Below are positions 1-7,710 of a stretch of 64,000 bases of DNA, piece after piece (position 1 is the stretch's first letter; every line of letters begins with the position of its first letter). The notes below the pieces were generated by a model. It did not search any database. It was not told the DNA's origin and was given only the letters and a program-made list of their open reading frames with translations. The stretch lies in contig NZ_QQXL01000003.1 in assembly GCF_003640665.1 (NCBI RefSeq), forward strand, positions 62,001 through 126,000, given 5' to 3'. This DNA comes from Galactobacter caseinivorans (GTDB lineage Bacteria; Actinomycetota; Actinomycetes; Actinomycetales; Micrococcaceae). Both the position numbers and the translations under genes were made by a program.

Positions 1-1321
1 CGGTGCGCAGCCAGCGCCCGGGCAGCAGGGCCGCCGCGGTGTCCTCTGGCCGGTTCCAGTAGCCCTGGAAGACCTGCGGGCCGCTGATCAGCAGTTCACC
101 GACCTGGCCCTGGGCCACCTCCCGTGTGGGGTCCTTCACGTCCACGACTTTGATGTCCGTGGAAGGGAACGGGATGCCGATGGCCCCGATTTTGCGAGCC
201 TTGTCAAAGGGATTGGCGAGGGCAACCGGGCTGGTTTCCGTCATGCCAAAACCCTCATTGAGCATGGAGCCGGCCAGCTCCTCCCAGCGATTCACGATGG
301 CCGGGGTCAGCGTCATGGCGCCGGAGATGGAATACACCACCTGGGTCAGGTCCAACTTGCCCTGGCCGGCCACGCGGGCCAGCCGGTCAAACATGGGAGG
401 GACGGCGGGGATGAAGGTGGGCGGGAACTTCTTGGCCGCGGCCTGCACCAGCTCCGGATCAAAGGTCGGGAACAGCACCGCGCGTGAGGCGGTCTCCACG
501 GAGTAAATGACGCACAGCAGCACCCCAAAGGAGTGGAACATGGGCAGCATGCCGTAGATGCTGCCGGTGCCGCGGTGAAAGTCCGGCATCCATGCGTGAC
601 CCTGGCGGGCGTTGGCCCACAGATTCTGGTGCGTGATGATGGCGCCCTTGGGCAGCCCCGTGGTGCCAGAGGTGTACTGCAGGCACGCCACGTCGGTCGT
701 CACGGGCCGCGGGTGAGAGGCGGGCAGTGGGGCGTGCTTCTCCAGGCGGGCAAAGGGCACAGTGCCCGACGCCGCTGCGGTGAGTTTGGCGCGCGACTCG
801 CGTGCCTTGGCGATGGGAAGGCGCAAGGCCGCTCGCGTGGCCAGTGGCATGGCTCGCGTGATGTTCACGGAGATGATCGTGGACGGGCGGGCCTGCTCCG
901 AGAGGGACTGCAGGGTGGGTGCCACCTTGTCCCACGCAATCGCGATCCGGGCGCCGTGGTCCACAAACTGGGCCTCCAGCTCGTCCCGCGTGTACAGCGG
1001 GTTGTGCTCCACCACGATGGCGCCCAGGCGCAGCACGGCGTAGAACGCCACCACGTGCTGCGGCGAGTTGGGCATCACCAGGGCCACGCGGTCCCCGGCG
1101 TTGACGCCCAGCTCCAGCAGCGCCCCGGCCACGCGCTCCACGGATGCCCCGAGTTGCTGATAGCTCGTGGTGGCGCCAAAGAAGCTGACTGCATCCTTGT
1201 CGCCAAACTCCGCCACACGCGCGTCGAGCAGGTCATTGAGAGAACCGGTGACCGGTTCGATGTCCACGGGGGTCCCCTGCGCGTAGAAGCGATTCCAGGC
1301 GCGGGTGTCGTTGAGATGCAC
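1..1321 (-). CDS. Long-chain acyl-CoA ligase (AMP-binding), 3' end beyond window
   Basis: An ANL-superfamily acid-CoA ligase that would activate a fatty or carboxylic acid to acyl-AMP and then the CoA thioester. About 440 N-terminal residues are visible; the C-terminal part lies outside the window. The AMP-binding P-loop reads YTSGTTGLPKGAIITH, followed by GFGMTET and GYWNRPEDTAAA, all typical of the family. The start is a GTG at 1321, nine bases after the stop of the GNAT gene, with GGGGAG overlapping that gene's end as ribosome binding site, so the two are probably co-transcribed. The acyl substrate cannot be told from sequence. Confidence 0.9.
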   Translation of the reverse strand, partial: MHLNDTRAWNRFYAQGTPVDIEPVTGSLNDLLDARVAEFGDKDAVSFFGATTSYQQLGASVERVAGALLELGVNAGDRVALVMPNSPQHVVAFYAVLRLGAIVVEHNPLYTRDELEAQFVDHGARIAIAWDKVAPTLQSLSEQARPSTIISVNITRAMPLATRAALRLPIAKARESRAKLTAAASGTVPFARLEKHAPLPASHPRPVTTDVACLQYTSGTTGLPKGAIITHQNLWANARQGHAWMPDFHRGTGSIYGMLPMFHSFGVLLCVIYSVETASRAVLFPTFDPELVQAAAKKFPPTFIPAVPPMFDRLARVAGQGKLDLTQVVYSISGAMTLTPAIVNRWEELAGSMLNEGFGMTETSPVALANPFDKARKIGAIGIPFPSTDIKVVDVKDPTREVAQGQVGELLISGPQVFQGYWNRPEDTAAALLPGRWLRT

Positions 1322-1330
1322 CCAGGCAGT

Positions 1331-1906
1331 TTACTCCCCGGTAGGGGTATTGGCCCTCAGCGCGCCCGGGAGAGCCCACCGCAGGGGTGTGGTGGTCCCG
1401 TTGGCCCAGTCTCGGCGCAACACGGAATACGCCACGGAGGCCTTGGGATCTTCGCCCTCCACCGGCCAGCCCTCGCGGTAGTAGGCCTCCTGCACCCAGC
1501 CCGCGCGCACAAAGCTGTGGCGCATGGCCAGGTTGTCCTCGCGGGTCTGACCCTCAAAACGGTTCACGTTGGCATGGGTAGTGAAGACGTGGTCGGTGGC
1601 GGCCCGCAGGATATCGGTCGCCAGGCCCCGTCCGCGCCAGGCGGCGGCCAGGCGCAGGTCAAACATGGCCGTGGAGTCCTGGATGTCCTCGAAACGGAAG
1701 CAGCCCACCCGGCCGTGCTCGGCGTGATCAATCCAGAAGGAGTCGTTGTCATCGTCGCGATAGGCGCCCTCCGCGATGGCCTGCTCCACCTGCTCGCGAG
1801 GGGGAGCGGGCCAGAGGTGAAACGGGAACGGGTTGCCGGTCATGAACTCGATCAGGGCCTCGCGATCGGCGCCGGTGGGGTCCATGCGGCGAAGGGTCAC
1901 GGTCAT
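1331..1906 (-). CDS. GNAT-family N-acetyltransferase (RimJ/RimL-like)
   Basis: A 191-residue protein with a single GNAT fold. The acetyl-CoA binding segment (WRGRGLATDILRAA, about residues 90-103) fits the Q/RxxGxG/A motif, and the C-terminal part NLAMRHSFVRAGWVQEAYYR resembles RimJ/RimL acetyltransferases of protein N-termini or small molecules. It sits directly upstream of the acyl-CoA ligase on the same strand. The substrate is unknown. Confidence 0.85.
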   Translation of the reverse strand: MTVTLRRMDPTGADREALIEFMTGNPFPFHLWPAPPREQVEQAIAEGAYRDDDNDSFWIDHAEHGRVGCFRFEDIQDSTAMFDLRLAAAWRGRGLATDILRAATDHVFTTHANVNRFEGQTREDNLAMRHSFVRAGWVQEAYYREGWPVEGEDPKASVAYSVLRRDWANGTTTPLRWALPGALRANTPTGE

Positions 1907-1964
1907 GGGCTGAGCGTAGTGCCCGGCTCACTCTGGCGAGGGCGGCGCTGGTGTAGGACAAGGG

Positions 1965-2030
1965 TTTGCAGTGTCTGGGCGCACTTTGCCGTGTCTGTAG
2001 CCACGGCAAAGTGCGCCAGGACACTGCAAA
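1965..2030. repeat. Long inverted repeat, 29-bp arms
   Basis: Arms at 1965-1993 and 2002-2030 pair at 27 of 29 positions around an 8-base loop. The arms contain CACTTTGCCGTG and its complement. It lies in the 236-bp gap downstream of fumC and upstream of the GNAT gene, both on the minus strand. No T-run follows on either strand, so it is not a textbook intrinsic terminator. It could act as a terminator or RNA stabiliser, or be the remnant of a small mobile repeat. Confidence 0.75.
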
Positions 2031-2142
2031 GTTCGCGCGGCGTCCCCGAACGCAAACGGCGCCCGGCCCCCGCAAGGGGACCGAACGCCGTCGAGCACCT
2101 ATCACGCACGCCGCGCAAGCGGCCCGCGTGACAGAGTGAAAA

Positions 2143-3561
2143 TCAGTGCTTGCCCGTCATGGTGGTGACGTCCAGCAGCGCGTCCAGCTGGTCGGCGGGG
2201 ACCTGACCCTCGCCGTCGCCCACAAAGCCAAGAGCCACGGTGGCCTCCTTGACGGTGAGCTTCTCGTGGACGGCCTTCTTAGCGATCTTGGCCGCGTTCT
2301 CGTAGCCGATGTGCTTGTTCAGGGGCGTGACGATGGACGGGGAGGCCTCCGCCAGGAACAGCGCGCGGTCCACGTTGGCCTGGATGCCGTCCACCATCTT
2401 GTCCGCCATGACGCGGGAGACGTTGGAGAGCAGGCGGATGGACTCCAGCAGGTTCGCGGCCATGACCGGGATGCCCACATTGAGCTCAAAGGCGCCGTTG
2501 GTGGAGGAGAGGGCAATCGTGGTGTCGTTGCCAATGACCTGTGCGGCGACCTGGATGGCGGCCTCGCAGATCACGGGGTTGACCTTGCCCGGCATGATGG
2601 AGGAGCCCGGCTGCAGATCCGGAATCGCGATCTCGCCCAGGCCCGTGTTGGGGCCGGAACCCATCCAGCGCAGATCGTTGCTGATCTTCATGATGGAGTA
2701 CGCGATGGTGCGCAGCTGGCCGGAGGCCTCCACGAGACCGTCGCGGTTGGCCTGAGCCTCAAAGTGGTTGCGCGCCTCGGTGATGGGCAGCGCGGTGTTC
2801 TGCGAGAGCTCGTCGATCACGCGCTGCGGGAAGCCGTCCGGCGTGTTGATGCCAGTGCCCACGGCGGTGCCACCAAGGGGGACCTCTGCCACGCGGGGCA
2901 GGGAGGCGTTGACGCGCTCAATGCCGTAGCGAATCTGCGCGGCGTAGCCACCAAACTCCTGGCCAAGGGTCACCGGGGTGGCGTCCATGAGGTGGGTGCG
3001 GCCGGACTTGACGACGTCCTTGAACTCCTCCGCCTTGCGGGAGAGCGAGGCATCCAGGTAGGTCAGCGCCGGGATCAGGTCGTTGATGAGGGCGTTGGTT
3101 GCCGCGACGTGCACCGAGGTCGGGAAAACATCGTTGGAGGACTGCGAGGCGTTCACGTGATCGTTCGGGTGAACCGTGGTCTCGGAACCGTTGGCCTTGA
3201 GCGCGCGGGTGGCGAGCTCAGCCAGGACCTCGTTCATGTTCATGTTGGAGGAGGTGCCGGAGCCGGTCTGGAACACATCGATCGGGAACTGATCGTCAAA
3301 GTCCCCGGAGGTCACCTGATCCGCCGCGGCCACGATGGCCTCGGAGCGCTCGGCATCCAGGACACCCAGCTCGGCATTGGCGATCGCGGCGGCACGCTTG
3401 ACCTGCGCCAGCGCGCGGATGTGCTGGTGCTCCAGCGTCTTGCCCGAGATCGGGAAGTTCTCTACGGCGCGCTGGGTCTGCGCGCGGTAGAGGGCGTTGA
3501 TCGGGACGAGAACCTCGCCCATCGTGTCGTGTTCTGTGCGGAATTCCGTGGAGTCAGCCAT
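2143..3561 (-). CDS. fumC: Class II fumarate hydratase
   Basis: Interconverts fumarate and L-malate in the TCA cycle. The 472-residue protein has the aspartase/fumarase signature [11 protein letters not shown] and the substrate-site segments [27 protein letters not shown] and [17 protein letters not shown], so it is the homotetrameric, iron-independent class II enzyme. The ATG at 3561 (MADSTEF) is chosen because the longer reading would run into the upstream hydrolase gene, which stops 10 bases before. A gap of more than 200 bp with a large hairpin follows the stop. Confidence 0.96.
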   Translation of the reverse strand: MADSTEFRTEHDTMGEVLVPINALYRAQTQRAVENFPISGKTLEHQHIRALAQVKRAAAIANAELGVLDAERSEAIVAAADQVTSGDFDDQFPIDVFQTGSGTSSNMNMNEVLAELATRALKANGSETTVHPNDHVNASQSSNDVFPTSVHVAATNALINDLIPALTYLDASLSRKAEEFKDVVKSGRTHLMDATPVTLGQEFGGYAAQIRYGIERVNASLPRVAEVPLGGTAVGTGINTPDGFPQRVIDELSQNTALPITEARNHFEAQANRDGLVEASGQLRTIAYSIMKISNDLRWMGSGPNTGLGEIAIPDLQPGSSIMPGKVNPVICEAAIQVAAQVIGNDTTIALSSTNGAFELNVGIPVMAANLLESIRLLSNVSRVMADKMVDGIQANVDRALFLAEASPSIVTPLNKHIGYENAAKIAKKAVHEKLTVKEATVALGFVGDGEGQVPADQLDALLDVTTMTGKH

Positions 3562-3571
3562 GGTCAAAATG

Positions 3572-4429
3572 TTACCGCCCTGCTTGGGCGTGCACGTCAC
3601 CGATGAACGCGAGCAGGGCTTCATTCACCTGGTCGGCGTGAGTGATGCCCAGGCCGTGCGGCGCTCCGGCGATGAGCGTGAGCATGGAGCCAGGCAGTGC
3701 CTGGTGCGTGAGGGCACCGGAGAATTCAAAGGGAACCATCTGGTCGCAATCGCCGTGGATGATGGCGGCCGGGACCGTGATCTTGGCCAGGTCCGAGCGG
3801 AAATCGGTGGTGCTGAAGGCCTCTTGGCAGCCGGCAATGGCGTTCGGATCCGCGGTGTGAGCCCAGCCAAGCGCCTGCTCACGCACCTCGGGGCCCACCA
3901 GCAATTCGCCGTCCACGGAGAAGAAGGCCGTGGCAATCATCTCCAGGAATCCGTCCCGATCCTTGGCCAGGAATGCGTTGCCCTCTCGCCAAGACTCATC
4001 GGTGACGGGGCCGCCGGGATGGTCCGCGGTCTTGAGCAGGAACGGCGGAACCGCGGCAAGGAAGACGACGCCGCTGAGGCGGTCAGCGCCGGGGCCGGCC
4101 GCGAAGCGGGCCACCTCCCCGCCGCCCATGGACCAGCCCACCAGGGTGGCCCCGCGCAGATCCAGCGCCTCAAAAATGCCGCTCAGGTGCTGCGTGAGGC
4201 GGTCGTAGTCGTAGGAGTCCGTGGGCTCCGACTCGCCAAAGCCAGCGCGGTCGTAAGAGATGACACGGTGCCCGGCGCCCACCAAGGCGGTCTCCTGCCG
4301 GTCCCAGATCTCCAGGCGCTGCGGCCAGGGGTGCACCAGCACCACCGGCGCGCCGTCGCCTCCCGTGTCCTTCACCCGCAGCGCGATGCTGCCCTCGCCG
4401 TCGGCAACCTGAACAGTCGTGACGCTCAT
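3572..4429 (-). CDS. Alpha/beta-fold hydrolase (haloperoxidase/esterase type)
   Basis: A 285-residue single-domain alpha/beta hydrolase. The nucleophile elbow is GWSMGGG (Ser100), the acid is in HGDCDQMVP (Asp226 or Asp228) and the histidine in GAPHGL (His257), so the triad is complete. The [12 protein letters not shown] segment resembles cofactor-free non-heme chloroperoxidase and arylesterase homologues, but the natural substrate is unknown. Its ATG overlaps the stop of the VOC-ABM gene by four bases and fumC follows 10 bases later, so the three look like one operon. Confidence 0.9.
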   Translation of the reverse strand: MSVTTVQVADGEGSIALRVKDTGGDGAPVVLVHPWPQRLEIWDRQETALVGAGHRVISYDRAGFGESEPTDSYDYDRLTQHLSGIFEALDLRGATLVGWSMGGGEVARFAAGPGADRLSGVVFLAAVPPFLLKTADHPGGPVTDESWREGNAFLAKDRDGFLEMIATAFFSVDGELLVGPEVREQALGWAHTADPNAIAGCQEAFSTTDFRSDLAKITVPAAIIHGDCDQMVPFEFSGALTHQALPGSMLTLIAGAPHGLGITHADQVNEALLAFIGDVHAQAGR

Positions 4430-5487
4430 GCTGATTCCTCCACTGTGTATTCGCGGGTGATTCCGGCGGTCGCGGCGCCCCAGGGGCTGGCCGCGACGCG
4501 GGCCTGATGCAGATCAAAGGCCGTGCGGTCAGCAAACCATTCCTCGACGTCCCAGGCCAACGGATCCGCGGACACGGTCACCTCAAAGCTCAGGCATCCA
4601 GCCTCCGCGCGGGTGGCACGCACGTGCTCCACCAGGAAGTCCCGGACCGCCTGGGCCTGCTCGGAATCCGCGCACAAGAGGCGCCCGCTCAAGCGCACCC
4701 GCGCAGCGTGGGGTTCTCCGCCTCGCGCGGAATCGTCCCGAGCGGTTCCGAGCGCCGGAAGCAGGCAGAATTCGTTGCCATCCGGATCCAGCATCGCGAG
4801 GCCACCGGTGCCAGCGTGCCCGCTCGCGTCCACTGACGCGCCCAGCGCCACAAGGCGAGCAGCGTGCTCGGCTGTCGCGGCGGCGTCGGGCACTCGCAGG
4901 TGAGGGTGCCAGGGGTTCGGGCCCTTCTTGGCCACCACCGGCGGCCCTCCCCAGGTGATCTTGGCCCCGCCAGCGGGGGACTGAATGGCGGTCTCGTCGC
5001 CCTCATCCCAGACCAGCGGCCAGCCCAGTGCGTTCGCCCAGAACTCGCCAACCGCGTGCGTCCCATCGCACGCAAAAGCCCCCAGAGCGCCGGTCCCGGC
5101 GAGGAAGTTGTTGCCAGGCTCAATCACGCACCACGGCGCGCCCTCCGGATCGGCCAGGACCACATGCGTCTCCTCCGGGAGCTGGCCCACGTCCACAGGC
5201 ACCGCCCCGGCCTGCTGTGCCCGCTCGACGGCGTCCTGCTGGGCCTGCGCCGACGCGCTGGTGAGGTCCGGGTGGGCGCGCTGGCGGCGCGGATCAAGGG
5301 GTTGGATGCCGTCTGGCGCAGGCTGGAAGGCCAGCGGGAACGAGGCGTCGGGGTCTGGAAATACGGTGGGCCAACCGTCGCGCGAACGGGCCACGTCCAC
5401 GCGAAAGAGGGAGGCCCAGAAGGTCGCCAGCGCCTCCGAATCGGCGCAGTAGCGGACAAAGGATTCAAGCTGCGGCTGGGCATCCAT
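4426..5487 (-). CDS. Two VOC/glyoxalase-like domains fused to an ABM monooxygenase-like domain
   Basis: A 353-residue protein. Residues about 1-125 and 128-242 are two vicinal-oxygen-chelate (glyoxalase-like) units; the second ends [11 protein letters not shown], typical of actinobacterial VOC proteins. Residues about 260-350 resemble the antibiotic-biosynthesis-monooxygenase dimeric barrel ([19 protein letters not shown]...[13 protein letters not shown]). VOC domains of this type often lack the metal ligands, and no activity can be assigned. The stop overlaps the following hydrolase start (ATGA), which suggests coupled expression. Confidence 0.85.
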   Translation of the reverse strand: MDAQPQLESFVRYCADSEALATFWASLFRVDVARSRDGWPTVFPDPDASFPLAFQPAPDGIQPLDPRRQRAHPDLTSASAQAQQDAVERAQQAGAVPVDVGQLPEETHVVLADPEGAPWCVIEPGNNFLAGTGALGAFACDGTHAVGEFWANALGWPLVWDEGDETAIQSPAGGAKITWGGPPVVAKKGPNPWHPHLRVPDAAATAEHAARLVALGASVDASGHAGTGGLAMLDPDGNEFCLLPALGTARDDSARGGEPHAARVRLSGRLLCADSEQAQAVRDFLVEHVRATRAEAGCLSFEVTVSADPLAWDVEEWFADRTAFDLHQARVAASPWGAATAGITREYTVEESA

Positions 5488-5542
5488 GTGATTCAGGTTA
5501 CCCCGCGCCCGCCAGGGGCGGGTCGGCGCGGCAGCGGGCCAC

Positions 5543-5548
5543 TAGGCT
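5543..5548 (+). promoter_or_regulatory. -10 element TAGGCT for the NrtR-type gene
   Basis: TAGGCT lies 28 bases before the ATG at 5577, and AGAGGA just before that start is a clear ribosome binding site. No convincing -35 box is seen. The gap also holds the region upstream of the divergent VOC-ABM gene. Confidence 0.4.
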
Positions 5549-5576
5549 CGGGGGAGCCCACCACAGAAGAGGACCC

Positions 5577-6284
5577 ATGCCCCCGTTCCCGCCGTCCGCC
5601 GCCCACGTGGCGATCGCCGCCGACGTCGCCGTCTTCACCCTGCGCGAAGGCGCGCTGCGCATTCTTCTGGTGCGCCGCGGCGTCGAACCATTCTCCGGCG
5701 CCTGGGCGCTCCCGGGCGGTTTTATGCTGGACGGCGAGGACCTGCCCGACGCCGCGGCGCGCGAATTGCTAGAAGAGACCGGATTGATGGCCACGCAGTT
5801 GGGTACCTCGCGCGTGCACCTAGAGCAGCTAGGGACGTACGGCACCCCGTGGAGGGATCCGCGCGGGCGGGTCCTGTCCGTGGCGTACGTGGCGCTGGTC
5901 GCTGACCTGCCCCAGCCCGCCGCCGGCAGCGACGCCTCCGAGGCGCGCTGGTGGGACGTGGATGACTTGCCGGAGCTGGCCTTTGATCACGCCGGCATCA
6001 CCGCGGATGCCCTGGAAAGGGTGCGATCCAAGCTGGAATACACCACGCTAGCGCTGACGTTCCTGCCGGAATCCTTCACCCTGGGCGAGCTGCGCGGGGT
6101 GTACGAACAGGTCTGGGGCAGCGCGCCGGACCTGTCCAACTTCCGGCGCAAAGTCCTGGCCTCGGACGGCTTCGTGGAGGCCACGGGGCAGAGCCGGTCC
6201 ATGGGGACTGGGCGGCCGAGCGCGGTGTACCGGCCCGGGGGAGCGCTCGCCGTGTTCCCGCCGTTCCGCCGCGACGAGGCGTAG
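5577..6284 (+). CDS. NrtR-type Nudix/winged-helix transcriptional regulator
   Basis: Residues about 10-150 form a Nudix domain with an intact box (GGFMLDGE at 48-54 through RELLEETGL at 62-70), so ADP-ribose-type pyrophosphatase chemistry is not excluded. Residues about 165-230 ([15 protein letters not shown]..., [27 protein letters not shown]) match the C-terminal winged helix of NrtR. NrtR proteins are repressors of NAD metabolism genes that sense ADP-ribose or related NAD products through the Nudix domain (known for the family). The nearest target candidates are the vWA/PurA-like genes downstream, whose promoter carries two palindromes. Confidence 0.9.
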   Translation: MPPFPPSAAHVAIAADVAVFTLREGALRILLVRRGVEPFSGAWALPGGFMLDGEDLPDAAARELLEETGLMATQLGTSRVHLEQLGTYGTPWRDPRGRVLSVAYVALVADLPQPAAGSDASEARWWDVDDLPELAFDHAGITADALERVRSKLEYTTLALTFLPESFTLGELRGVYEQVWGSAPDLSNFRRKVLASDGFVEATGQSRSMGTGRPSAVYRPGGALAVFPPFRRDEA

Positions 6285-6313
6285 ACGGGCCGGGCTCGGG
6301 CGGTTCGGGCGCG

Positions 6314-6622
6314 GCGAAGCGGGCTTATCGGCCCGAAGCACCCTTGTGGGCCGCTTCTCGTCGATAGGGCCGCTTGGGTGGGCGTGGGCGGTTGGGCGAA
6401 GCGGGCTTATCGGCCCGAAGCACCCTTGTGGGCCGCTTCTCGTCGATAGGGCCGTTTGGGTGGGCGTGGTGGGTTGGGCGAAGCGGGCTTATCGCGGCGA
6501 AGCACCCGTGTGGGCCGCTTCTCGTCGATAGGGCCGCTTGGGTGGGCGTGGGCGGTTGGGCGAAGCGGGCTTATCGGCGCCAAGCACCCGTGTGGGCCGC
6601 TTCTCGTCGATAGGGCCGCTTT
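6314..6622. repeat. 82-bp tandem repeat, about 3.8 copies
   Basis: Copies begin at 6314, 6396, 6478 and 6560, an exact 82-bp spacing; the last is cut short near 6622. Each unit starts GCGAAGCGGGCTTATCG and contains an imperfect inverted partner (CGATAGGGCCGCTT) further in, so each can fold into a stem. Sequence differences between copies are few. The array fills most of the 442-bp gap between the regulator gene and the vWA promoter. The period is not a multiple of three, and frames through it look non-coding. Confidence 0.93.
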
Positions 6623-6647
6623 CGTTCGCTTCCGACCCCTCTCACTC

Positions 6648-6677
6648 TTGACGCGGACCACCCCACCCCCTTATGGT
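6648..6677 (+). promoter_or_regulatory. Promoter of the vWA/PurA-like operon
   Basis: TTGACG at 6648-6653 and TATGGT at 6672-6677 are separated by 18 bases, a good sigma-70-type pair. The -10 element is also the left arm of a palindromic operator, so a bound repressor would block polymerase directly. The start codon is about 50 bases downstream. Confidence 0.7.
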
Positions 6678-6690
6678 CTAAGTGACCATA
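6672..6690. promoter_or_regulatory. Palindromic operator 1, TATGGTC-N5-GACCATA
   Basis: A perfect 7+7 palindrome with a 5-base centre that coincides with the -10 box of the vWA promoter. The probable ligand is the adjacent NrtR-type protein, inferred from proximity and from the repeated half-site in operator 2. Confidence 0.7.
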
Positions 6691-6694
6691 GAAA

Positions 6695-6709
6695 TGGTCA
6701 CGAGGACCA
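6695..6709. promoter_or_regulatory. Palindromic operator 2, TGGTC-N5-GACCA
   Basis: A second copy of the same half-sites with the same 5-base spacing, 23 bp downstream of operator 1 (about two helical turns). The matching geometry suggests two regulator dimers binding one face of the DNA between the promoter and the start codon. Confidence 0.65.
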
Positions 6710-6726
6710 AAAACAGGGAGCGCATC

Positions 6727-7710
6727 ATGGGATCCGGACACTGGAGCAGCAGCACCTTCGACAACGTCACCCGCGCCCGCATGGAGGCAGGCTCAAACTT
6801 TTCCTACGACCGGGACGTGAAGCAGGGCAGGGCCCAGGGTCCACACCCCGACCTTGACCCGTCCCTGGCCGGCGCGGACGGGAGGAACATCCGCGAGTCC
6901 CGTGACAACCCGGACCACCCGCTCTCCACGCCCATCGTGGTGGGTTTTGACTCGACCGGCTCCATGGGTTCGGTCCCGCGCACCGTGCAGGCCAAGCTCT
7001 CGCGCCTCTTTGGTCTGCTCATGGGCCGGGCCTACGCCACGGATCCGCAGATCTGCATCGCCACCTACGGGGACGCAACGTGCGACCGCGTGCCGTTGCA
7101 GGTCAGCCAGTTCGAGTCCGACAATCGCATCGACGAGAACCTTGATCACCTTTACCTGGAGGGCGGCGGAGGCGGCAACAACGGCGAAACCAGCCAGCTG
7201 CTCTTCTATTACCTGGCCCACCACACGGCCACGGATGCCTGGGATAAGCGCCGCAAGCGCGGCTACGCGTTCATCATCGCGGATGAGAAGCAGGTGCCAA
7301 TCAAGTCCAGCCACGTCCGCCGCTTCATCGGCGACCGCAAGCCCCTGGGCCCGGTGGATGAGCGCTCCTTGGCACAGGCCGTCTCCGAACGCTGGGACGT
7401 CAAGATCTTGCTGATCGATAACTACTCCGCCCAGATGCAGCACTCGCGGGAGTACTACTCGGCCCTGTTTGGGGACCGCGCCATCATCGACATTCAGGAT
7501 CCCGCGGCCATCGCAGAGACCATCGCCGCGGTGATCGGCTTTGAGGAGGGCCGCGCGGCCGAGGACATTCGCGAGGACCTGCTCCGGGCGGCAGGCCCGG
7601 AGGTGGCCCGGGCCATCGAGGCCGGGATGACGCGGAGGGCGATCGACGCCGGCTCAGGCGGGGGCTACGGCGCAGGCCCCGACGGCCACCGCGGCGGGTT
7701 CAGGAGATGA
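6727..7710 (+). CDS. von Willebrand factor A (vWA) domain protein of the NrtR/PurA-like module
   Basis: A 327-residue soluble protein. After an approximately 66-residue N-terminal region, the vWA domain begins at PIVVGFDSTGSMG, whose Asp75-Ser-Thr77-Gly-Ser79 is a D-x-T-x-S variant of the MIDAS metal site. Further vWA-like segments are IATYGDATCD and GYAFIIADEKQVP. The C-terminus is Gly-rich. The ATG at 6727 is chosen over an upstream in-frame ATG (6682) because GGGAG ends six bases before it and the upstream ATG lies within the operator region. The stop overlaps the PurA-like start (ATGA). The role is unknown; such proteins often act as scaffolds or partners of a neighbouring enzyme. Confidence 0.85.
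   Translation: MGSGHWSSSTFDNVTRARMEAGSNFSYDRDVKQGRAQGPHPDLDPSLAGADGRNIRESRDNPDHPLSTPIVVGFDSTGSMGSVPRTVQAKLSRLFGLLMGRAYATDPQICIATYGDATCDRVPLQVSQFESDNRIDENLDHLYLEGGGGGNNGETSQLLFYYLAHHTATDAWDKRRKRGYAFIIADEKQVPIKSSHVRRFIGDRKPLGPVDERSLAQAVSERWDVKILLIDNYSAQMQHSREYYSALFGDRAIIDIQDPAAIAETIAAVIGFEEGRAAEDIREDLLRAAGPEVARAIEAGMTRRAIDAGSGGGYGAGPDGHRGGFRR

Noticed and set aside
533-2131. 532-residue plus-strand open frame
   Set aside because: It is antisense to the acyl-CoA ligase and GNAT genes, which have clear family motifs; high GC makes long antisense frames common here.
2146-3606. Long plus-strand frame opposite fumC
   Set aside because: Antisense shadow of a well-supported fumarase gene.
3561-3624. 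Longer N-terminus for fumarase starting at 3624
   Set aside because: It would overlap the upstream hydrolase gene, and the extra residues do not resemble any fumarase.
6314-6622. 82-bp repeat array as a CRISPR
   Set aside because: The whole unit is repeated with no unique spacers, and no cas genes are present.
6346-6661. Open frames through the 82-bp repeat
   Set aside because: The period is not divisible by three, no ribosome sites are present, and the translations are Gly/Trp/Arg-rich with no family likeness.
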